Assembly (NCBI RefSeq): GCF_037026685.1
Contig: NZ_JBANET010000016.1
Location: 53,892 to 117,891 of the forward strand
DNA from: Orrella sp037026685
GTDB taxonomy: Bacteria > Pseudomonadota > Gammaproteobacteria > Burkholderiales > Burkholderiaceae_B
DNA length: 64,000 nt
Direction: 5' to 3'
The notes beneath the pieces were generated by a model. The model saw nothing but the letters and a program-made list of their open reading frames with translations, did not search any database and was not told where the DNA came from. The position numbers and the translations under genes were made by a program. Below are positions 26,550-34,859 of this stretch, piece after piece. Position 1 is the first letter of the stretch. Each line of letters begins with the position of its first letter.

Positions 26550-27536
26550 ATGTACAACACGCGCACTTTCGCTGCCGTCGTGGCCGCCATCAGCGGTACC
26601 GCGGCCATGCTGGCCGCGCCCCAGGCGCATGCAGCGTATCCCGAGAAGCCCATCCGGGTGATCGTGCCCTTCGCACCGGGCGGGGCCACCGACATCATCG
26701 CGCGGCTGGTCACCCAGCGCATGGCCCAGGAGCTCGGCCAGCCCATGGTGGTCGAGAACAAGGGCGGCGCCGGCGGCGCCATCGGCGCGGCCGAGGCTGC
26801 GCGCGCCGCGCCCGACGGCTACACCTTGTCGATCGCCACGGTCTCGACCATGGCGGTGAACGCGGCCTGCCGCCCCAACGACCTGCCCTACGATCCGATC
26901 AAGGATTTTGCGCCCATCACCAACTTCGCCAACACCGCCAACGTGGTGTCGGTCAATCCGAAGTTCCCGGCCAACGACTTCAAGTCCTTCGTCGAAGAGC
27001 TCAAGAAGAACCCCGGCAAGTACTCCTACGGCAGCTCGGGCACCTGCAGCGTGCTGCACCTGATGGGCGAATCGTTCAAGCTGGCCACCGGCACCGATAT
27101 CGTGCACGTGCCCTACAAGGGCGCGGGTCCGGCGGTGGCCGACACCGTGGGCGGCCAGATCGAGATCATGTTCGACAACCTGCCCTCGTCCAACCCGCAG
27201 ATCCAGGCCGGCCGCCTCAAGGCCATGGCCATCGCCTGGCCGCGCCAGCTGCCCACCCTCAAGGGCGTGCCCACCTTCGAAGAGGCCGGCTATCCGGTCG
27301 TGAACCAGCCGGTCTGGTATGGCCTGCTGGCCCCGGCCAACACGCCCGCCGACATCATCAACAAGCTGCGCGACGCGGCCGTGGTGGCGCTCAAGGATCC
27401 CAAGGTGATCCAGGTGCTGCAAGAGCAGGGCTCCGAGCCCTCGGGCAACACGCCCGAAGAGTTCGCCAAGGAAATCCAGGAGCAGTTCGAGTGGGCCAAG
27501 GACGTGGTGGCCAAGCAGAACATCAAGCTGGAGTAA
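26550..27536 (+). CDS. Bug-family (TctC) periplasmic solute-binding protein
   Basis: A 328-residue exported protein of the tripartite tricarboxylate transporter receptor family, greatly expanded in Bordetella as Bug proteins. The signal peptide ends APQAHAA. The family motifs are YPEKPIRVIVPFAPGGATDIIARLV, VVENKGGAGGAIGA, the ligand-loop YGSSGTCSVLHLMGESFK, VPYKGAGPAVADTVGGQIEIMFDNLP and GLLAPANTPADIINKL. No TctA/TctB membrane genes adjoin, so it is an orphan receptor that presumably shares a permease or senses its ligand. A strong terminator follows at 27684-27715. Confidence 0.93.
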   Translation: MYNTRTFAAVVAAISGTAAMLAAPQAHAAYPEKPIRVIVPFAPGGATDIIARLVTQRMAQELGQPMVVENKGGAGGAIGAAEAARAAPDGYTLSIATVSTMAVNAACRPNDLPYDPIKDFAPITNFANTANVVSVNPKFPANDFKSFVEELKKNPGKYSYGSSGTCSVLHLMGESFKLATGTDIVHVPYKGAGPAVADTVGGQIEIMFDNLPSSNPQIQAGRLKAMAIAWPRQLPTLKGVPTFEEAGYPVVNQPVWYGLLAPANTPADIINKLRDAAVVALKDPKVIQVLQEQGSEPSGNTPEEFAKEIQEQFEWAKDVVAKQNIKLE

Positions 27537-27539
27537 TGG

Positions 27540-27625
27540 GCCCACCCCCGAGGCGCTGCGCGCTCCCCCCTCAAGGGGGCGACGCCGGCGGACCGGCAAA
27601 GCCGGCTCCGCGGCGCCCCCGGTCG
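27540..27625. repeat. GC-rich intergenic repeat, copy C (inverted)
   Basis: Just after the Bug gene stop, an extremely GC-rich block carries short palindromes (CCCCCCT-CAA-GGGGG and CCGGCAAAGCCGG). Read on the minus strand, its first 36 bases resemble the GGGGGGCAGCAAG...GCGCAGCG repeats at 3155 and 56236. It encodes nothing convincing. Confidence 0.4.
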
Positions 27626-27683
27626 GACCGGGGCGGCAGCGGAGGGCGTTTTTGCGAACGTTCCGGCTTCCCTGGGTACAAGG

Positions 27684-27715
27684 CAGGCGGCAGTGATGCC
27701 GCCTGTTTTCTTTTT
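27684..27715 (+). terminator. Rho-independent terminator
   Basis: A perfect eight-base stem CAGGCGGC / GCCGCCTG with a six-base loop (27692-27697) is followed by TTTTCTTTTT. It lies between the Bug gene and ybaK, and insulates ybaK. Confidence 0.85.
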
Positions 27716-27742
27716 GCCTTGGGGCGGTATGATCGGCGGGCC

Positions 27743-28231
27743 ATGAGCAGCAAATCCCGCCACGTTTCCGAAACGCCCGCCACGCAGCTGTTGCGCAAGC
27801 TCGGGGTGGCGTTCACCGAGCACGTCTACGACTATGTCGAGCACGGCGGCAGCGCCGAGGCGGCGCGCCAGCTCGGGCTCGACCCGCACACGGTGGTCAA
27901 GACCCTCGTCATGGAGGACGAGGCGGCCCGGCCGCTGGTGGTGCTGATGCACGGCGACCGCGAAGTGTCCACCAAGAACCTGGCGCGCCAGGCGGGCATC
28001 AAGAAGGCCGCGCCCTGCCTGCCCGAGGTGGCGCAGCGCCATTCGGGCTACCTGGTCGGCGGCACCTCGCCTTTTGCCACGCGCAAGCGCATGCCGGTAT
28101 GGGTGCAGGCCAGCGTGCTGGCGCTGCCGGGCATCTACATCAACGGCGGGCGGCGCGGCTACCTGATCGGCATCGACCCGCAGGTGCTGGTCAGGGTGCT
28201 GCAGGCCCGGCCCGTCGAGGCCGCGCTTTGA
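27743..28231 (+). CDS. ybaK: Cys-tRNA(Pro)/Cys-tRNA(Cys) deacylase YbaK
   Basis: A 162-residue protein of the YbaK/EbsC family, which hydrolyses Cys wrongly attached to tRNA-Pro and so proof-reads translation in trans. Family features are TPATQLLRKLGVAFTEHVYDYVEHGG, the catalytic lysine region LGLDPHTVVKTLVMED, and the conserved GYLVGGTSPFATRKRMPVW. YINGGRRGYLIGIDP closes the domain. Length agrees with E. coli YbaK (159). It is a single gene behind a terminator. Confidence 0.94.
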   Translation: MSSKSRHVSETPATQLLRKLGVAFTEHVYDYVEHGGSAEAARQLGLDPHTVVKTLVMEDEAARPLVVLMHGDREVSTKNLARQAGIKKAAPCLPEVAQRHSGYLVGGTSPFATRKRMPVWVQASVLALPGIYINGGRRGYLIGIDPQVLVRVLQARPVEAAL

Positions 28232-28316
28232 TCCGGATCAGGCCCGCGGCGGCAAGGCCGGCCGTATCCTGAGGTAATCGGCTACCACCAGCACGGCGCG
28301 CGCAAGCGGCACAATC

Positions 28317-28336
28317 GTTGCCAAGACGCTGGCAAC
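28317..28336. promoter_or_regulatory. Inverted repeat upstream of the DJ-1/PfpI gene
   Basis: Perfect seven-base arms GTTGCCA (28317-28323) and TGGCAAC (28330-28336) are separated by six bases, about 53 bp before the start codon. It could be an operator or a leader hairpin. Confidence 0.3.
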
Positions 28337-28388
28337 AGCCGCGCAGGCGCGCGCCATCCCGGCGCCCGCACCCTTCATGGAGACTCGC

Positions 28389-28967
28389 ATGGCCAAGAAG
28401 CTTTTGATGCTCGTCGGCGACTACGCCGAGGACTACGAAACCATGGTGCCCTACCAGACCCTGCTGGCGGTCGGCCACACGGTGCATGCCGTGTGCCCGG
28501 ACAAGAAAGCGGGCGAGCAGGTGGCCACCGCCATCCACGACTTCGACGGCGCGCAGACCTACAGCGAAAAACGCGGCCACAACTTCACCCTGAATGCCGA
28601 CTTCGACACCATCGATCCGGCCCAGTACGACGGCCTGGTCATCCCCGGCGGACGCGCGCCCGAGTACCTGCGCATGAACCCGCGCGTGATCGAGATCGTC
28701 AAGCACTTCGACCAGGCCGGCAAGCCCATCGCGGCGGTCTGCCACGGCGCGCAGCTGCTGGCCGCGGCCGACGTGCTGCGCGGGCGCACCTGCTCGGCCT
28801 ACCCGGCCTGCGCGGCCGAGGTCAAGCTGGCCGGCGGCAACTATGCCGACATCGCCATCGACGCGGCCCATACCGACGGCAACCTGGTCACCGCGCCGGC
28901 CTGGCCCGCGCATCCGGCCTGGCTGTCGCAGTTCCTTGCCGTGCTGGGAACAAAAATCGTACATTGA
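28389..28967 (+). CDS. DJ-1/PfpI-family protein
   Basis: A 192-residue class I glutamine-amidotransferase-like protein. The nucleophile-elbow cysteine is in IAAVCHGAQLLAAADVL and the conserved glutamate region is LMLVGDYAEDYET, followed by YDGLVIPGGRAPEYLRMN. The family includes glyoxalase III/deglycase and stress chaperones; the exact activity is not clear. ATG at 28389 has a GGAG about seven bases upstream; an in-frame ATG at 28377 would add METR and lacks a better RBS. A perfect inverted repeat lies 53 bp upstream. Confidence 0.9.
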   Translation: MAKKLLMLVGDYAEDYETMVPYQTLLAVGHTVHAVCPDKKAGEQVATAIHDFDGAQTYSEKRGHNFTLNADFDTIDPAQYDGLVIPGGRAPEYLRMNPRVIEIVKHFDQAGKPIAAVCHGAQLLAAADVLRGRTCSAYPACAAEVKLAGGNYADIAIDAAHTDGNLVTAPAWPAHPAWLSQFLAVLGTKIVH

Positions 28968-29107
28968 CGGGCAATGGCGCGGGCGCGGGCGGGCCTTGCC
29001 GTCCGTGCCTGCCGCTATGCAGCCTGGCCTGGCGCGCACCGCGCCGCGGGACATGCCCCGCGGCGCGGTGCGCGCCAGTGCCGGGTCCGCTTCGGGAGCC
29101 CCGTCAT

Positions 29108-29485
29108 ATGTGTGAAATCTTCATCCGCGCCAATGCGCGCTCCTATGCCAGCGAGTCGCGCTCGCTGCGCCTGCACGGCGTGGCCACCAGCGTGCGGCTG
29201 GAAACCCTGTTCTGGCGCGTGCTCGAAGACATCGCCCAGCGCGACGGCATGCGCGTCAACCAGCTGATCGAGCGCCTTTACGACGAACTGGTCGCCTATC
29301 GTGGCCAGGCCGCCAATTTTTCTTCGTTCCTGCGGGTGTGCTGCCTGCGCTACCAGATGCTGCGCGCCGAGGGCCGCATCCCGGCCGACCCGCACGTGCC
29401 GGTGCGTACACTGGATGCCGAACGTGTTTTCGAGGGCCTGCCCGCGGACCTGTTCGACACGCGGGCGCTGCACGAGCAGGTTTGA
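29108..29485 (+). CDS. Ribbon-helix-helix domain protein
   Basis: A 125-residue cytoplasmic protein. It opens with MCEIFIRANARSYASESRSLRLHGVATSVRLE, typical of small RHH-fold proteins. The following helices (FWRVLEDIAQRDGMRVNQLIERLYDEL) complete a likely RHH DNA-binding unit of the Arc/MetJ type found in uncharacterised proteobacterial proteins. A further 60 residues (NFSSFLRVCCLRYQMLRAEG) may be for dimerisation. No adjacent toxin gene suggests an antitoxin role; a transcriptional role is possible. It lies 140 bp after the DJ-1/PfpI gene. Confidence 0.75.
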   Translation: MCEIFIRANARSYASESRSLRLHGVATSVRLETLFWRVLEDIAQRDGMRVNQLIERLYDELVAYRGQAANFSSFLRVCCLRYQMLRAEGRIPADPHVPVRTLDAERVFEGLPADLFDTRALHEQV

Positions 29486-29522
29486 GGAAAAGGGCGCGGC
29501 GGCCGGGGCGCCATGCGCGAAC

Positions 29523-29597
29523 TGGCCTCGCCGACAGGAATCGAACCTGTAATCTCCCCTTAGGAGGGGGAAGTTATATCCATTTAACTACGGCGAG
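29523..29597 (-). tRNA. tRNA-Arg (anticodon CCU)
   Basis: Read on the minus strand, a full cloverleaf forms. The acceptor is CTCGCCG / CGGCGAG, the D stem GTTA / TAAC, and the anticodon stem TCCCC / GGGGA with loop CTCCTAA (anticodon CCT). The variable loop is GATT and the T stem ACAGG / CCTGT has loop TTCGATT. The discriminator is G and the terminal CCA is encoded (29523-29525). It reads the rare arginine codon AGG. No integrase or attachment repeat is seen beside it. Confidence 0.96.
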
Positions 29598-29795
29598 CCG
29601 AGGGGCAACGCGGTCGAATCATAGCATTTGTCCCGTTCGCGGCCGGGCCGGGGCGCCGGGCAATGCATATCCTGGCGGCAGGGCCTTTCCTTTCTTGCGT
29701 CGCTTATTTCTATATGATGCAACACGGACCTGCCGCATAGAAAGAATGGCAGGCCGCCTGGGCTCCATGCAGGAGCGGCCCTTTCCTGGACGATC

Positions 29796-30995
29796 ATGTC
29801 GACGCAATCCGATGCCTTTCCCGCCCGTACCGTCATCCTCGGGACGATGGTGGTGTTGTTTGCCATGGGGGTGCGCGCCACCTTCGGCTTGTTCATGCAG
29901 CCCATGGGGCTCTCGCACGGCTGGGGCCGCGAAGTCTTTTCCATGGCCTTTGCCATCCAGAACCTGGTGTGGGGCCTGGCTTCCATCGGCATGGGCATGC
30001 TGGCCGACCGCTACGGTTCGGGCCGCACCATCGCGCTGGGCGCGCTGCTATACGCGGCGGGGCTGATCGGCACGCGCTTGGCCTCGTCCGAACTCGAACT
30101 CATGCTCACGGCCGGGGTGCTGGTCGGGCTGGGCCAGGCCGGCACCACGTTCCCGGTCATCCTGCCCGTGATCGCGCGCGCCGTGCCGCCTGCCTCGCGC
30201 AGCACCGCCATGGGCATCGCCAGCGCCGGCGGCTCCCTGGGCCAGTTTCTCATCGTGCCCACCGGCCAGCATCTGATCGAGGGATTCGACTGGAGCGGGG
30301 CGCTGTGGGCCTTGTCCATGATCGTGGCCATCGCCGTCCCCATGGCCTGGTGGCTGCGTGGACGCCCCAAGGCCAGCGCCGGCATCGAACAGTCGCTGGC
30401 CTCGGCCGTGCGCCAGGCGGTGCGGCATCCGTCCTTCCATTTCCTGTTCTGGAGCTACTTCGTCTGTGGCTTCCACACCGCCTTCATCACCCTGCACCTG
30501 CCTGCCTACGTCACCGATGGCGGCCTGAACGCCAGCCACGGCGCGGTGGCCATCGCGCTGATCGGCCTGTTCAACGTGTTCGGCTCGTTCGGGGCGGGCA
30601 AGCTGGGCGGCATCTACAGCAAGAAGATGCTGCTGGCCTGGGTCTACGGGCTGCGCGCCGTGGGCATCCTCTGGCTCATGCTGATGCCGCTCACGCCCTG
30701 GGTGCTCTACGGCTTCGCGGCATGGATGGGCGTGTTCTGGCTGGGCACCGTGCCGCTGACCCAGGGTCTGATCGGGCAGATCTACGGCCTGCGCTACGCG
30801 GCCACGCTGTCGGGCATCGTGTTCCTGGGCCACCAGGTGGGCAGCTTCGTGGGCGTCTACCTGGGCGGACGCGCCTACGCCCTGACCGGCAGCTACGACC
30901 TCGTCTGGTGGCTGGGCGTGGCGCTGGCCCTGGTTGCGGCGGTACTATGTCTGCCAGTGAAGGAGCAACCCCTGGCCCAGCCCGCCAGGGCCTGA
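29796..30995 (+). CDS. Major facilitator superfamily transporter
   Basis: A 399-residue protein with about 12 hydrophobic helices split by a cytoplasmic loop near residue 195 (WLRGRPKASAGIEQSL). The MFS loop 2-3 motif appears as GMLADRYGSGRTIALGALLYAAGL, with a related motif in the second half (GKLGGIYSKKMLLAWVYGLRAVG). The style resembles the oxalate/formate antiporter or monocarboxylate-porter branch (ATFGLFMQPMGLSHGWGREVFSMAFAIQN). The substrate is unknown, probably an organic anion. It ends 15 bp before a small hypothetical ORF. Confidence 0.9.
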   Translation: MSTQSDAFPARTVILGTMVVLFAMGVRATFGLFMQPMGLSHGWGREVFSMAFAIQNLVWGLASIGMGMLADRYGSGRTIALGALLYAAGLIGTRLASSELELMLTAGVLVGLGQAGTTFPVILPVIARAVPPASRSTAMGIASAGGSLGQFLIVPTGQHLIEGFDWSGALWALSMIVAIAVPMAWWLRGRPKASAGIEQSLASAVRQAVRHPSFHFLFWSYFVCGFHTAFITLHLPAYVTDGGLNASHGAVAIALIGLFNVFGSFGAGKLGGIYSKKMLLAWVYGLRAVGILWLMLMPLTPWVLYGFAAWMGVFWLGTVPLTQGLIGQIYGLRYAATLSGIVFLGHQVGSFVGVYLGGRAYALTGSYDLVWWLGVALALVAAVLCLPVKEQPLAQPARA

Positions 30996-31010
30996 ACCCG
31001 GACCTCAGCC

Positions 31011-31223
31011 ATGGACGCCTTTCGCCAGCCCCCCAGCGCCCCGCGCAGGACATGCCCCCATGCTGCGCCTGGCGGCACTGCGCCCGGCGGCAAGAGGGCC
31101 CTGCGCATCGCGGCCTGGGCGGCCCTGGCCGCCGTGCTGGCCCTGGGTTTCTGGGGCTATACCCAACCCGGCATGAAGCTCAACTGGGAAACGCTGGCGG
31201 CCTTGTGCGGCTTCGGGCTATGA
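31011..31223 (+). CDS. Small single-span membrane protein, hypothetical
   Basis: A 70-residue ORF just after the MFS gene. It has a Pro/Arg/His-rich N-terminus, one hydrophobic helix (RIAAWAALAAVLALGFWGY, about residues 30-48) and a tail (TQPGMKLNWETLAALCGFGL) that looks like the start of a second helix. No family is recognised. Spacing of 15 bp suggests co-transcription with the MFS gene. It could be a chance ORF in GC-rich DNA. Confidence 0.45.
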   Translation: MDAFRQPPSAPRRTCPHAAPGGTAPGGKRALRIAAWAALAAVLALGFWGYTQPGMKLNWETLAALCGFGL

Positions 31224-31290
31224 GCGTTCCCGGCGGGGGGATTGCAGCCGGGCGACAAGTGCCATTCAAGCGGGCCCCTGCGGGCCCTGC

Positions 31291-31296
31291 TAGAAT
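31291..31296 (+). promoter_or_regulatory. -10 box of the SRP RNA gene
   Basis: TAGAAT matches TATAAT at 5 of 6 positions and ends seven bases before the first paired base of the SRP RNA, the right distance for initiation there. No good -35 is visible; TTCAAG at 31265-31270 is 20 bp away. Confidence 0.5.
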
Positions 31297-31303
31297 GTGA
31301 CCT

Positions 31304-31398
31304 GGCGGGCCCCTTCGCATGGTTCGGCGGCGAACCTGGTCAGGTCGGGAACGAAGCAGCCATAGTCGTGCAGAAGCAGTGCCGGAGTAAGGCTCGCC
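31304..31398 (+). ncRNA. ffs: Signal recognition particle (4.5S) RNA
   Basis: The hallmark SRP helix-8 segment is at 31338-31361 (CTGGTCAGGTC, GGAA tetraloop, GAAGCAGCC). It lies inside a long hairpin whose terminal arms GGCGGGCC (31304-31311) and GGCTCGCC (31391-31398) pair with one G-U. The GGAA tetraloop is closed by G-C where the usual bacterial RNA has C-G, a compensated swap. With Ffh the RNA directs inner-membrane proteins to the Sec translocon. The 95-nt length is typical; exact ends are approximate. Confidence 0.93.
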
Positions 31399-31477
31399 TC
31401 CCTATCCCCTTCTCTTTCTTGCCGCGTCGCGCCTTCCTGGCGCCGTGCCGTGCGGCCAGCGCCCCCCTGCTGCGGCG

Positions 31478-32584
31478 CTACAGCGTCGCCACCCGCTTTC
31501 GCTCGATCAGCTCGAAGTCGATCCTGGCGCCCAGGCCGGGTTCGGTCGGGGCATGGACATAGCCTTCGGCGTCGGGCTCGATATCCTGGACCAGGCCGTA
31601 CTTCTGCGCGCCCCCCGGAAGCAGCACCTCGAAGAACTCGGTGTTCTTGAGCGCCATGGCGACGTGCAGCTGCGCCACGTTGTTCAGGGAGTTCCCGCCG
31701 TGGTGGATTTCATAGTTCATGCGGTGGGCTTCGGCCAGATGGGCCGCCTTGAGCATGTTGGTGATGCCGCCCTTGAGCGGCACGTCGCCGCGCAGGAAAT
31801 CCGTGGCGTGCTGCTGGATCCAGGGCACATAGGCGTCCAGCACGGCGGCCGGCGCCTCGGTGGCCATGATGGGGATGTGCAACTGCTGCTTGAGCTTGAC
31901 GTAATTGTAGATATCCGAGTCCTGCAGCGGATCCTCGTACCAGTAGTAGTCCAGCGCCTCGATGGCGCGTCCGACGCGTACCGCTTCGGGATACTGGTAG
32001 GCCCAGGCGGCGTCGAGCATCAGCAGATAATCGTCGCCGACCGCCGCGCGCACCGCCTGGCAAACGCGGATGTCCTCCTGCCAGGGATGGGGGGGATGGA
32101 TCTTGTAGGCGGCCCAGTTCAGCGACCGATAATGACACGCTTCTTCGGCATATTCCTGCGCCGAGTCCAGGATCATCGAGCTGGCATACGCCTTGATCTT
32201 GGTCCGGTAGCCGCCGATCAGGCGATGGATGGGCAGTCCGGCCACCTTGCCGGCGATATCCCATAGCGCCACGTCGCACGCCCCGATGGTGCGCACCGTG
32301 GTCGTGCGCGAGCGGCGCCACATGGCGTGGAACAGGCGTTCCCTTTCCAATGGGTCCTGCCCCATCAGGATCGGCTTCAGGTACTTGATCAGATTGGGCG
32401 CATCCAGGTCGGCCGGATAATAGGCCGATCCCAGGAAGGCATGCCCGGTAACGCCTTCATCGGTCTGGATGGATAAAAGCCCCAGCTTGCTGGAGCCGGA
32501 GAACTTTCCCGTATGCGCCGCGTAGCTGGTGGGCGGGATGTCGTCCCAGGAGAAAAGGGTCAGGCTGACGTTATCGATCTTCAC
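31478..32584 (-). CDS. Mandelate racemase/muconate-lactonizing (enolase superfamily) enzyme
   Basis: A 368-residue enolase-superfamily enzyme. By alignment with mandelate racemase, metal ligands are D191 (LMLDAAWAY), E217 (YWYEDPL) and E243 (IMATEAP). Catalytic groups are K161-x-H163 (AYKIHPP) and the Asp/His dyad D267 and H294 (RGDVPLKGG, YEIHHGG). The dyad puts it in the racemase/acid-sugar-dehydratase group, not the muconate cycloisomerases. Its second KxK lysine is His. The likely reaction is abstraction of the alpha-proton of a carboxylate, often followed by dehydration. It is last in the operon with the TPP enzyme, GST-like and Bug genes. Confidence 0.9.
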   Translation of the reverse strand: MKIDNVSLTLFSWDDIPPTSYAAHTGKFSGSSKLGLLSIQTDEGVTGHAFLGSAYYPADLDAPNLIKYLKPILMGQDPLERERLFHAMWRRSRTTTVRTIGACDVALWDIAGKVAGLPIHRLIGGYRTKIKAYASSMILDSAQEYAEEACHYRSLNWAAYKIHPPHPWQEDIRVCQAVRAAVGDDYLLMLDAAWAYQYPEAVRVGRAIEALDYYWYEDPLQDSDIYNYVKLKQQLHIPIMATEAPAAVLDAYVPWIQQHATDFLRGDVPLKGGITNMLKAAHLAEAHRMNYEIHHGGNSLNNVAQLHVAMALKNTEFFEVLLPGGAQKYGLVQDIEPDAEGYVHAPTEPGLGARIDFELIERKRVATL

Positions 32585-32620
32585 GGAAACTCCAAGGAAG
32601 GCGGCTGCCGGCCGCCTGGT

Positions 32621-34162
32621 TCAACACAGCAATTCGATCAGGAAGGGCCCCTGGCTGCGCAGGGCCCGCCCCAATGCGTCCGCCAGGTCTTGCATGGTGT
32701 CCACGCGCCGGGCGGGCACGCCCATGCCCTGGGCCAGGCTGACCCAGTCGAGCGATGGCTCCGTCAGCTTGAACAGGGCCTCCGATGCCGGGCCGGGCGT
32801 GGCCCCCACCGCGTGCAGTTCTGCCTGCAGGATGCGATAGGCCCGGTTCGAAAACACGATGGTCACCACCTTGAGCGACTCGCGCGCTTGCGTCCACAAG
32901 GCTTGCAAGGAATACATCCCCGCCCCGTCTGCCTGCAGGCAGACGACCGGCCGGTCTGGGCAGGCGATGGCCGCGCCCGTGGCCGTCGGCATGCCGCCGC
33001 CGATCGCGCCGCCGGTGTTCTGCAGCCAGTCATGCGGCGCGGCGCCGAACGTGGGGCCGAACAGGCCGCGGCCCGAGGTGACGGCATCCTCCATCACGAT
33101 GCTCCCGGCGGGCAGCAGGCCGGCCAGCACCTGGCCAAAGGCGGCCGGTGTGAACGGACCATGGGGCAGGCCGGGTCCGGGGGCGGGCGGCGGCCCGAGC
33201 GGGCGGACCGGCGCGGCCAGGGCGTCGGCCAGTGCGATGAGCGCTGTTTCGGCATCTTCGCCGGTGCCGGCCAGCGACAGCACGTGCGTGCCCGGGGCCC
33301 ACAGCTCGCTGGGCTTGTCCGGGTAGGCGAAGAACGCGGCGGGCGCCGGCGCCCCCGCAAGAATCAAGGTGCGCATCGGCGCCAGCTCGGCCACCGCCTG
33401 GTCGACGGCGTAGGGCAGGCGGTCGATGGGCGGGCGTCCCTGGCCCCGAGGCATGCGCGCCACGAAAGTGGTGGTGCGCAAGGCGGCGCCCGTGGCGCCC
33501 GCCAGGCGCCAGGCGGCCGACAGGCCGGCTTGGCTTAACGCGCTGGTGCCCAGCAGGATCATGGCCGGCTGGCCCTGGCGCAATGCGCGCGCGGCCTCGT
33601 CGATGCGGGGGCTTTCCACCTGCGGCCGGTCCGGGACCGGCAACGCCGGGCGAGGCCCCGCGGACGGACTCCAGGCCGTGTCGGCGGGCAGGATCAGCGT
33701 GGCGACGCCGCCTGGGGCGCCGCATGCCGCCTGCACGGCCAAGGCGGCGTCGTCGGCCACCTCGCGCGCATGGCGCGACAGCCGCACCCAGCGCGACACA
33801 GGATGCGCCAGGGCCGCCACGTCGCAGGTCAAGGGGGTGTCATGGCCCACGTGATAGGTGGCGTGGTCGCCAACGATATTGACGACCGGCGTATAGGCGC
33901 GCTTGGCGTTGTGCAGGTTCGCCAATCCGTTGGCCAGCCCCGGCCCGCAATGCAGCAGCGTTGCGGCCGGATGTCCCGTCATGCGGCCGTAGCCATCCGC
34001 GCAGCCGGTCACGACCGTCTCGGCCAGCCCCAGCACGCAGCGCATGCCCGGCACACGATCCAGCGCCGAGACGAAGTGCATCTCCGACGTGCCGGGGTTG
34101 GCGAAGCAGGCGGTCACCTTGGCCCCGACCAGGGTTCTTGCCAAGGCCTCGGCGCCGTTCAT
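32621..34162 (-). CDS. Thiamine-diphosphate enzyme, acetolactate synthase large-subunit-like
   Basis: A 513-residue three-domain ThDP enzyme of the acetolactate synthase/benzoylformate decarboxylase group. The catalytic glutamate is E48 in LGLAETVVTGCADGYGRM. The central domain is Rossmann-like, and the C-terminal ThDP motif reads ADGAGMYSLQAL...FSNRAYRIL, where Ala replaces the usual first Gly of GDG. In this context it may decarboxylate a 2-oxo acid made by the neighbouring dehydratase-like enzyme, which is inference. The start is ambiguous: ATG 34162 is used, but GTG 34177 overlaps the GST-like stop (GTGA) and would add five residues. Confidence 0.88.
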   Translation of the reverse strand: MNGAEALARTLVGAKVTACFANPGTSEMHFVSALDRVPGMRCVLGLAETVVTGCADGYGRMTGHPAATLLHCGPGLANGLANLHNAKRAYTPVVNIVGDHATYHVGHDTPLTCDVAALAHPVSRWVRLSRHAREVADDAALAVQAACGAPGGVATLILPADTAWSPSAGPRPALPVPDRPQVESPRIDEAARALRQGQPAMILLGTSALSQAGLSAAWRLAGATGAALRTTTFVARMPRGQGRPPIDRLPYAVDQAVAELAPMRTLILAGAPAPAAFFAYPDKPSELWAPGTHVLSLAGTGEDAETALIALADALAAPVRPLGPPPAPGPGLPHGPFTPAAFGQVLAGLLPAGSIVMEDAVTSGRGLFGPTFGAAPHDWLQNTGGAIGGGMPTATGAAIACPDRPVVCLQADGAGMYSLQALWTQARESLKVVTIVFSNRAYRILQAELHAVGATPGPASEALFKLTEPSLDWVSLAQGMGVPARRVDTMQDLADALGRALRSQGPFLIELLC

Positions 34163-34173
34163 CGGGGGTCCGT

Positions 34174-34800
34174 TCACTGTGCGGCCTCCGTATGCAGGCG
34201 CATCCCGCTCGTCACGCCGGGCCGCGCGGCCATGCGCGCGGCCCAGGTGGTCAATGCGGGATAGGCGGCGGGCTCCAGCAGATGCCGGCGCAGCGCATAG
34301 TTCGGGTACAGAATGAAGTCGGCATAGCTGATGGCGCCGGCCAGGTAGTCGCGGCCGGCCAGATGCGCCTCCACGATGCCGAAATAGCGCAGGAAGCGCT
34401 TGCGGAAAAGATCGATGTGGGCCTGCACCTTCTCGGGCGATACGACCTCGACCTGATTCATCGCGGCGCTGGTGCCGCCTATGTCCGTGCCCGCCTGCCA
34501 TGCCCACTGCATCGCCAGGGCCTGGCTTTGCGCATCGTCCGGAATGAAGCGTCCGGCCTTGCGGCAGGCGTACAGCACGATGGCGCCAGACTGCGCGAGA
34601 AGCAGGGGGCGCGCGCCGGGGCCGTCGGGATCGACCATGGCGGGAATCTGGCCGGCGGGGTTGATGCGCAGGTATTCCGGCGCCTTGTGCGCGCCTGCCC
34701 CCACGTCTATGGGAATGACCCTGTGCGGCAGTCCGCATTCGGCCAGGGCGATGGTGGCGCGCAAGCCGTTGGTGGTGCGCCAGGCGTACAGGTCTATCAT
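34174..34800 (-). CDS. Glutathione S-transferase-family protein
   Basis: A 208-residue protein with an N-terminal thioredoxin-like domain (MIDLYAWRTTNGLRATIALAECGLPHRVIPIDV, then INPAGQIPAMVDPD and AQSGAIVLYACRKAG). A C-terminal helical domain (DYLAGAISYADFILYPNY) completes the Nu-class/YfcG-like arrangement. Such enzymes act as glutathione-dependent disulfide reductases or in catabolic pathways. ATG at 34800 was chosen for its AAGGAG nine bases upstream. Its stop overlaps a possible GTG start of the next gene, supporting one transcript. Confidence 0.9.
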   Translation of the reverse strand: MIDLYAWRTTNGLRATIALAECGLPHRVIPIDVGAGAHKAPEYLRINPAGQIPAMVDPDGPGARPLLLAQSGAIVLYACRKAGRFIPDDAQSQALAMQWAWQAGTDIGGTSAAMNQVEVVSPEKVQAHIDLFRKRFLRYFGIVEAHLAGRDYLAGAISYADFILYPNYALRRHLLEPAAYPALTTWAARMAARPGVTSGMRLHTEAAQ

Positions 34801-34859
34801 CGAAATCATCTCCTTGCATTGCGCCCCGGGGGGCCAGGCCACGCGGGGATGCCCGCGCT

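Noticed and set aside
29523..29597. tRNA-Arg as an integration site of a mobile element.
   Set aside because: No integrase gene, no duplicated tRNA 3' end and no compositional break were seen on either side.
32621..34800. A fusion of the GST-like and ThDP genes into one 732-codon protein.
   Set aside because: The GST-like domain and ThDP enzyme are in different frames. The long frame over the GST region is a shadow, and each protein has its own start.
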